Positions 34,267 to 37,781 of a DNA stretch of 37,781 nt are shown piece by piece. This DNA is from an uncultured Verrucomicrobia subdivision 3 bacterium. Its GTDB lineage: Bacteria; Verrucomicrobiota; Verrucomicrobiae; Limisphaerales; UBA11358. The stretch spans positions 1 to 37,781 of the forward strand of contig CAINDH010000287.1 of the NCBI GenBank assembly GCA_903847285.1, in the 5' to 3' direction. Both the position numbers and the translations under genes were made by a program. How positions within the stretch are numbered: the stretch's first letter is position 1; each line of letters starts with the position of its first letter. The notes below the pieces were generated by a model that saw only the letters and a list, made by a program, of their open reading frames with translations, was not told the origin of the DNA and ran no database searches.

Positions 34267-34542
34267 GTGGAGGAATCCGTTCACCCCGCGGTGGCGTCAG
34301 AATCCTCCACGGTGGCGTCGCGTGCCACTGCGGTGGCGCGGGAATCCGCTGCGGTGGCGTGCCGTGCCACTCGGGTGGCATGGGAATCCTCCGCGGAGGC
34401 ATGGCGTCACCCCGCGGGGTGGCCGGAATCCTCTTCGGGGTGACGGCGTGCCGCCGTGGGGGCGTGGGAATTCCCCTCGGGTTGGCCAGAATCCTCCAGA
34501 GGGTGATGGAAAGTTCCTGCGGGGTGGCGTGATTTCCGCGAA
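34267..34542. repeat. 21-bp minisatellite with two alternating unit types
   Basis: From 34291 to 34542 there are twelve consecutive 21-base units without indels, preceded by a 24-base related unit. Two kinds alternate: one with GTGGCGTG..GAATCCTCC (for example 34333, 34375, 34417) and one with GTGGCGT..CGTGCCAC (for example 34312, 34354), giving a 42-base higher-order period. Units become more divergent after about 34440. Because 21 is a multiple of three, all frames stay open where no stop is created. Confidence 0.93.
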
Positions 34543-34584
34543 GGTTTCCGGCTTCCTCGCCCCCAAGGGGGAGAGGGGACAGGA

Positions 34585-35937
34585 TCAAACCCCGCCATCA
34601 GTCAAAACTTCCTGGAGCGCTCTCACGGCGGCGGTGAGTTGCGCGCGGGAAATCGTCAGCGGGGGGGTGAAGCTGATGATGTTGCCGTGCTCGCCTTCCG
34701 GTAGAAAAATATATCCGCGATGCAGCAGTTTCTTGATGGCGTCCAAAGCGATCTGCGTCGCAGGCTTGCCATCCGGCAACGTCAGTTCCACACCGACCAT
34801 CAAACCGAGGCCGCGCGCAGAAACGAGGATGGAGGATGGAAACTGGGCGATGGAAAGTTGTCGGAGTAATTCTGCGCCAAGCTCGGCACTGCGCTTCGGC
34901 AGGTTCAGTTTTTTAATTTCAGTGATTTGCGCCAGCGCCATCGCGCAGCCGACGGGATGGCCGAGGAAGGTGCTGGTGTGGATGGCCTCGCCCTTCGAGG
35001 CCGGCCACGCGGCGTCCATGATGTCCGCGCGCCCGACGCAGGCGGAAAGCGGAAAGCCGCCGGTGAGCGCCTTGCCGAGGCAGATCAAATCGGGAACGAT
35101 TTTAGAATGTTCGCACGCGAACCATTTTCCCGTGCGGCCAAAGCCGGTGTAAATCTCATCGAGGATGAGCAGCGCGCCGTGTTCGTCGCACAACTTGCGG
35201 AGCAGCGGGAGAAATTCCGGCGGCGGAACGTTGGTGCCGCCGCGCGCTTGAATCGGCTCGACTAGAATCGCGCCAATTTTTTCGCGCCGAAAAATCTGGC
35301 GGATTTTTTTCTCCACCTCGTAGCAGCCGACGTGAGTCGGCTCTAACTTGGTTTTCGATTTAGAATGAGCCTCCTCACGTCGGCTGCTACGAGATAAAAC
35401 GGGGAACGGCACGAAGTGGCCGAACTCACGGAGCTGTGAGCGGAACGGACTGCGGAAATGTTCGCGATGCGTGGCGTTCAACGCGCCGTAGCCGAGGCCG
35501 TGATAGCCACCTCCGAATGCGATGATGCCGCGTTTGCCTGTCGCGAGAACGGCTGTCTTGAGCGCGGCTTCCACGGCTTCAAAGCCGGAACTGCCGAAGA
35601 TGACTTTGCCGGAAGTTTTATTCCAACGTCTGAAGGTGAGTTCGCTTAATTTTTTCGCAAGCCGCGCTTTGAGCGCGTGCGGATGCACATCGCCCATCGC
35701 GTGCAGGAGTTTGCCCATCTGCTGCTGGCCGGCTTTGACGACGTTAGGGCTCGCGTGCCCCGCCGCCGCGACACCGAACGCGGCAGTGAGGTCTAGATAT
35801 TTTTTGCCTTCCGCATCCCAGACGTTCACACCCTTGGCTCGCTCCCAGACGATCGGCCACGAACCATCGGGCTCGGTGAATAGGATGTTACGCGATTCGT
35901 AGTCGCGCAGGAGTTGGAGGGTTTGCTTGGTGGTCAT
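34585..35937 (-). CDS. Class III PLP aminotransferase with in-frame palindromic insert
   Basis: A 450-residue aminotransferase of the acetylornithine/4-aminobutyrate/beta-amino acid group. Features are IFGSSGFEAVEAALKTA, FGGGYHGLGYG, Asp260 in LILDEIYTGFGRTG, Lys289 in LICLGKALTGGFPLSA (Schiff base) and GEAIHTSTFLGHPVGCA. The substrate is unclear. Residues 182-207 (RSSRREEAHSKSKTKLEP then THVGCY) come from a palindromic repeat at 35317-35393 and lie between the PFP and IGAILVEPIQ segments, where other family members have only a short loop. I chose the ATG at 35937, one base after the queE stop; a GTG at 35946 would overlap queE. The arrangement indicates coupling with queE. Confidence 0.88.
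   Translation of the reverse strand: MTTKQTLQLLRDYESRNILFTEPDGSWPIVWERAKGVNVWDAEGKKYLDLTAAFGVAAAGHASPNVVKAGQQQMGKLLHAMGDVHPHALKARLAKKLSELTFRRWNKTSGKVIFGSSGFEAVEAALKTAVLATGKRGIIAFGGGYHGLGYGALNATHREHFRSPFRSQLREFGHFVPFPVLSRSSRREEAHSKSKTKLEPTHVGCYEVEKKIRQIFRREKIGAILVEPIQARGGTNVPPPEFLPLLRKLCDEHGALLILDEIYTGFGRTGKWFACEHSKIVPDLICLGKALTGGFPLSACVGRADIMDAAWPASKGEAIHTSTFLGHPVGCAMALAQITEIKKLNLPKRSAELGAELLRQLSIAQFPSSILVSARGLGLMVGVELTLPDGKPATQIALDAIKKLLHRGYIFLPEGEHGNIISFTPPLTISRAQLTAAVRALQEVLTDGGV
35317..35393. repeat. Palindromic repeat element, copy A
   Basis: The 77-base element has perfect 20-bp inverted arms at 35317-35336 and 35374-35393, sharing GTAGCAGCCGACGTGAG and its complement. The centre is 37 bases. 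Extending the arms inward to 25 bases brings only two mismatches. It lies inside the aminotransferase coding sequence and keeps the frame open. The closest relative is copy B inside queE. Confidence 0.95.
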
Positions 35938-35938
35938 T

Positions 35939-36733
35939 TCAAACACCTCGCTGCTCCGGCGGCCAGATGATTTTGTGCTGCTGGATCTGGAAGCGCACGG
36001 GCAACGCGTCGGCGATTATTTTTTCGGCGAGCTGCTGGCGCGTGATGGGCGTAAGACCGGCGGGAACTGCTTTCAATACCTTGCTCTGCTGCGCAGCCGC
36101 AAGCGGATGCACCCATGAAAAGAGCAGGGGGCAGATCGCATCCAGCTTGTGCGCGGCAATCTGCTGCTTGGCCCAGTCGTAATCCTCCTGCGTGCCGATG
36201 ACGAATTTAATTTCGTCGGTGGCTTTCAGGTGCTGGATGTTTTCAAAGCGGTTGCGCGCCACTTCACCGCTGGCCGGACATTTCAAATCCATGATGCGAT
36301 GGACGCGCGGGTCGATTTGCGAAATGTCATGCGCACCGCTGGTTTCAATGAGCACCGTGAATCCGTCCTCGCAAAGCGATTTCATCAGCGGGATGGAATT
36401 TTTCTGGAGCAATGGTTCGCCGCCGGTCAGTTCAACGAGAGGCAACTTGTAGCAGCCGACGTGAGTCAGCTCTGACTGATTTTGAGGGGCAAGTTTGAGC
36501 CGACTCACGTCGGCTGCTACAGGATGAGAAAATGGCGCAGCCTGCCGTTTCACTTCCGCTAGAATTTCTTCCAGCGTTTTCTTTTTCCCTTCGGTGAAAG
36601 CGTAGGCGGTGTCGCAGTAGGAACAGCGGAGGTCGCAGGCGGTGAGCCGGATGAAAATGCACGGCAGCCCGGCGAAGGTGCTTTCCCCTTGCAGGCTCAG
36701 GTAGATTTCGTTGACGACGAGCGATTCAGACAC
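35939..36733 (-). CDS. queE: 7-carboxy-7-deazaguanine synthase with in-frame palindromic insert
   Basis: A 264-residue radical SAM enzyme making 7-carboxy-7-deazaguanine from carboxytetrahydropterin for queuosine. The N-terminus is typical (VNEIYLSLQGESTFAGLPCIFIRL). The cluster motif CDLRCSYC has Cys33, Cys37 and Cys40, and LVELTGGEPLLQ at about 99-110 is the SAM-binding region. Residues 71-96 (PVAADVSRLKLAPQ, then SELTHVGCYK) are encoded by a palindromic element at 36448-36521, placed just before the LPLVELTGGEP strand. The start is a GTG at 36733. No other queuosine gene is close. It runs directly into the aminotransferase gene. Confidence 0.93.
   Translation of the reverse strand: MSESLVVNEIYLSLQGESTFAGLPCIFIRLTACDLRCSYCDTAYAFTEGKKKTLEEILAEVKRQAAPFSHPVAADVSRLKLAPQNQSELTHVGCYKLPLVELTGGEPLLQKNSIPLMKSLCEDGFTVLIETSGAHDISQIDPRVHRIMDLKCPASGEVARNRFENIQHLKATDEIKFVIGTQEDYDWAKQQIAAHKLDAICPLLFSWVHPLAAAQQSKVLKAVPAGLTPITRQQLAEKIIADALPVRFQIQQHKIIWPPEQRGV
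36448..36521. repeat. Palindromic repeat element, copy B
   Basis: The 74-base element has perfect 20-bp inverted arms at 36448-36467 and 36502-36521; with one mismatch the arms extend to 25 bases (36448-36472, 36497-36521). The outer GTAGCAGCCGACGTGAGT is identical to copy A over 17 bases or more, while the central part differs. It lies inside queE and encodes about 25 residues without a stop. Confidence 0.95.
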
Positions 36734-36793
36734 GCAGAAAAGCTACGCGCAACCGGCGGAATTAAACAGGATTTTCCGCCAGCGGAGCGCCGC

Positions 36794-37781
36794 TTAAGCT
36801 TTGAACTGCAACACCGCCTCGACACAACGGGCGCAAATGGTCGGATGCGCGGCGTTCTGGCCGATGTCCATTTCCCAATGCCAGCAGCGCTCGCATTTTT
36901 GGCCGTCAGCTTTGGAAACAGAGCAAGCTGTCGGATTTTGATTATGCTCAAACTGAATCTGAGAAACATTGACCAGCTCTCTAAAATCGACTGGAGACTG
37001 CTCGACAGTTTTTGCAATGGAATCGGGCGTCACAGAGACAATAATCTTCGCTTCGAGGGCCTTCCCGATCAGCTTGGCTTTCCGGCTGGCTTCTAATTCG
37101 GGCAAAACCATTTTACGCAATGCCAATATGGCATCCCACTGGAACGTTTCATAGTCTTCGAGAGTGAAGTTGAGCGACTTCCAATTCGCTTCATGCACCG
37201 AGCCGGTCGGTTTGCCGGGAATAAATTCCCACGCTTCGTCCGCCGTGTAGGCGAGAATCGGCGCGAGCATCTGGCACAGGCCGGTCACGAGGTGATGCAA
37301 CGCGGTCTGTGTGGAGCGACGTCGCAGTGAATTCGCTGGGTCGGTGTAGCAGCGGTCTTTGATGACGTCGTGGTAGATGGACGACAGTTCCACCGCCACA
37401 AACTGGCTGAGCTTCTGATAGACGACGTGGAATTCGCTCTTGTCGTAAGCCGCGATGACTTCCGCTTCCATCTTTGAGAACTCACCGAGAATCCAGCGGT
37501 CGAGGCCGGTCAGCTTGTCATCGGCCACCGTATGCTGCGCGGGATCGAAGTCGTAGAGGTTCGAGAGCTGGTAGCGCAACGCGTTGCGGATGCCGCGATA
37601 CGTCTCACCAACCTTGTTGATGCGCTCCTCGCTCACGACAATGTCGTTGCGGAAATCCTGCGAAGCGACCCACAGGCGCACGACGTCCGCGCCGTATTTC
37701 TTCACGTAGGCTTCGGCGGTCTGCGGTTTCTCGTAGCCGCCTTGCTTGCTCTTGGAAATTTTTTCGCGGTCGGCATCCACC
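36794..37781 (-). CDS. ileS: Isoleucine--tRNA ligase, 3' part of the gene
   Basis: The last 329 codons of IleS; the 5' part lies beyond the window end. KISKSKQGG near the visible start is the KMSKS loop, and GADVVRLWVASQDFRNDIVVSEE is the usual follow-on. The anticodon-binding domain includes TYRGIRNALRYQLSNLYDF and YTADEAWEFIPGK. The C-terminal zinc finger has CERCWHWE and ICARCVEAV, four cysteines in two CxxC pairs. The first visible codon is an internal Val. Charging of tRNA-Ile with isoleucine is the established role. It is 60 bases upstream of queE in the same direction. Confidence 0.96.
   Translation of the reverse strand, partial: VDADREKISKSKQGGYEKPQTAEAYVKKYGADVVRLWVASQDFRNDIVVSEERINKVGETYRGIRNALRYQLSNLYDFDPAQHTVADDKLTGLDRWILGEFSKMEAEVIAAYDKSEFHVVYQKLSQFVAVELSSIYHDVIKDRCYTDPANSLRRRSTQTALHHLVTGLCQMLAPILAYTADEAWEFIPGKPTGSVHEANWKSLNFTLEDYETFQWDAILALRKMVLPELEASRKAKLIGKALEAKIIVSVTPDSIAKTVEQSPVDFRELVNVSQIQFEHNQNPTACSVSKADGQKCERCWHWEMDIGQNAAHPTICARCVEAVLQFKA

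Larger units (their letters stand above)
34017..34584. other. Repeat-filled spacer between PEP-CTERM and aminotransferase genes
   Basis: Nearly 570 bases without a convincing gene. It holds a perfect GC hairpin (34117-34138), a GC-rich segment to about 34180, an AT-rich stretch at 34190-34265, the 21-bp minisatellite at 34267-34542 and the C5-AA-G5 palindrome near 34560-34571. Several ORFs are open through the repeat in more than one frame and on both strands, which is a by-product of the 21-bp period and not evidence of coding. Confidence 0.7.

Noticed and set aside
34267..34542. Possible CRISPR array
   Set aside because: Units are contiguous 21-mers with no unique spacers between identical repeats and no cas genes nearby.
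34110..34588. Open frames through the 21-bp repeat, including a Pro/Arg-rich frame on the minus strand
   Set aside because: A 21-base period keeps several frames open at once on both strands, and no frame has a convincing start or known domain. Coding is not supported.
34262..35152. 296-residue plus-strand ORF
   Set aside because: It runs through the minisatellite and then antisense to the aminotransferase; the second half is a shadow of that gene.

Overview
The window looks like a chromosomal stretch of a Gram-negative member of the Verrucomicrobiota, most likely of the Pedosphaera/Limisphaerales kind. This is an inference from gene content, not a database match. The support is: LPS genes (kdsA, kdsC, an LptC-like protein, lptA, lptB, a GmhB-like phosphatase), a PEP-CTERM sorting signal, HPr kinase with HPr and an EIIA-Ntr protein but no enzyme I, a PPi-type phosphofructokinase, few clear Shine-Dalgarno sites, and many dispersed repeats around and inside genes. 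Almost all of it is housekeeping DNA. I found no prophage, integrase, transposase, CRISPR array or restriction/defence cluster.

Layout. 1-150: 3' end of a 5S rRNA gene and its terminator. 150-928: AT-richer spacer with no convincing gene. 929-4778: phosphofructokinase (-), then gmhB-like and glmS (+). 4782-7527: scpA-scpB and a membrane/SRPBCC gene (-). 7639-10119: a small winged-helix-like protein, an EamA transporter, a thioredoxin-like ferredoxin followed by the decayed tail of a second copy, and an FHA/zinc protein (+). 10145-14732: the minus-strand run kdsA-kdsC-lptC-lptA-lptB-hprK-ptsH, with ATGA overlaps in its upstream half. 14930-20827: secreted EF-hand protein, serA, a PpiC-type isomerase, a membrane-anchored coiled-coil protein, an FmdB-type zinc ribbon protein and a secreted protein (+). 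20888-25910: a KamA-type aminomutase behind a near-consensus promoter, an alpha/beta hydrolase, a lipoprotein and a 748-residue EF-hand membrane protein (+). 25977-32394: orphan hisF (-), then an HELTH membrane protein, ptsN-like EIIA, argS, an M20 peptidase and a flippase (+). 32463-37781: glycosyltransferase, PEP-CTERM protein, a repeat-filled spacer, class III aminotransferase, queE and the 3' part of ileS (-).

The most unusual signal is repetitive DNA rather than a gene. (1) Two adjacent genes, the class III aminotransferase and queE, each carry one copy of a 74-77 bp palindromic element with 20-bp perfect arms, read through in frame as about 25 extra residues. (2) glmS and argS carry short tandem repeats in frame. 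(3) Degenerate tandem arrays of 7-10 bp units lie just 5' of the start codons of glmS, argS, the M20 peptidase and the glycosyltransferase, with a weaker one before the ferredoxin. (4) The 34267-34542 spacer is a strictly 21-bp-periodic minisatellite with two alternating unit types. Together these suggest a genome where repeat elements are tolerated in surface loops of core proteins and at translation starts. Whether this is a functional system or neutral expansion cannot be decided from this window.
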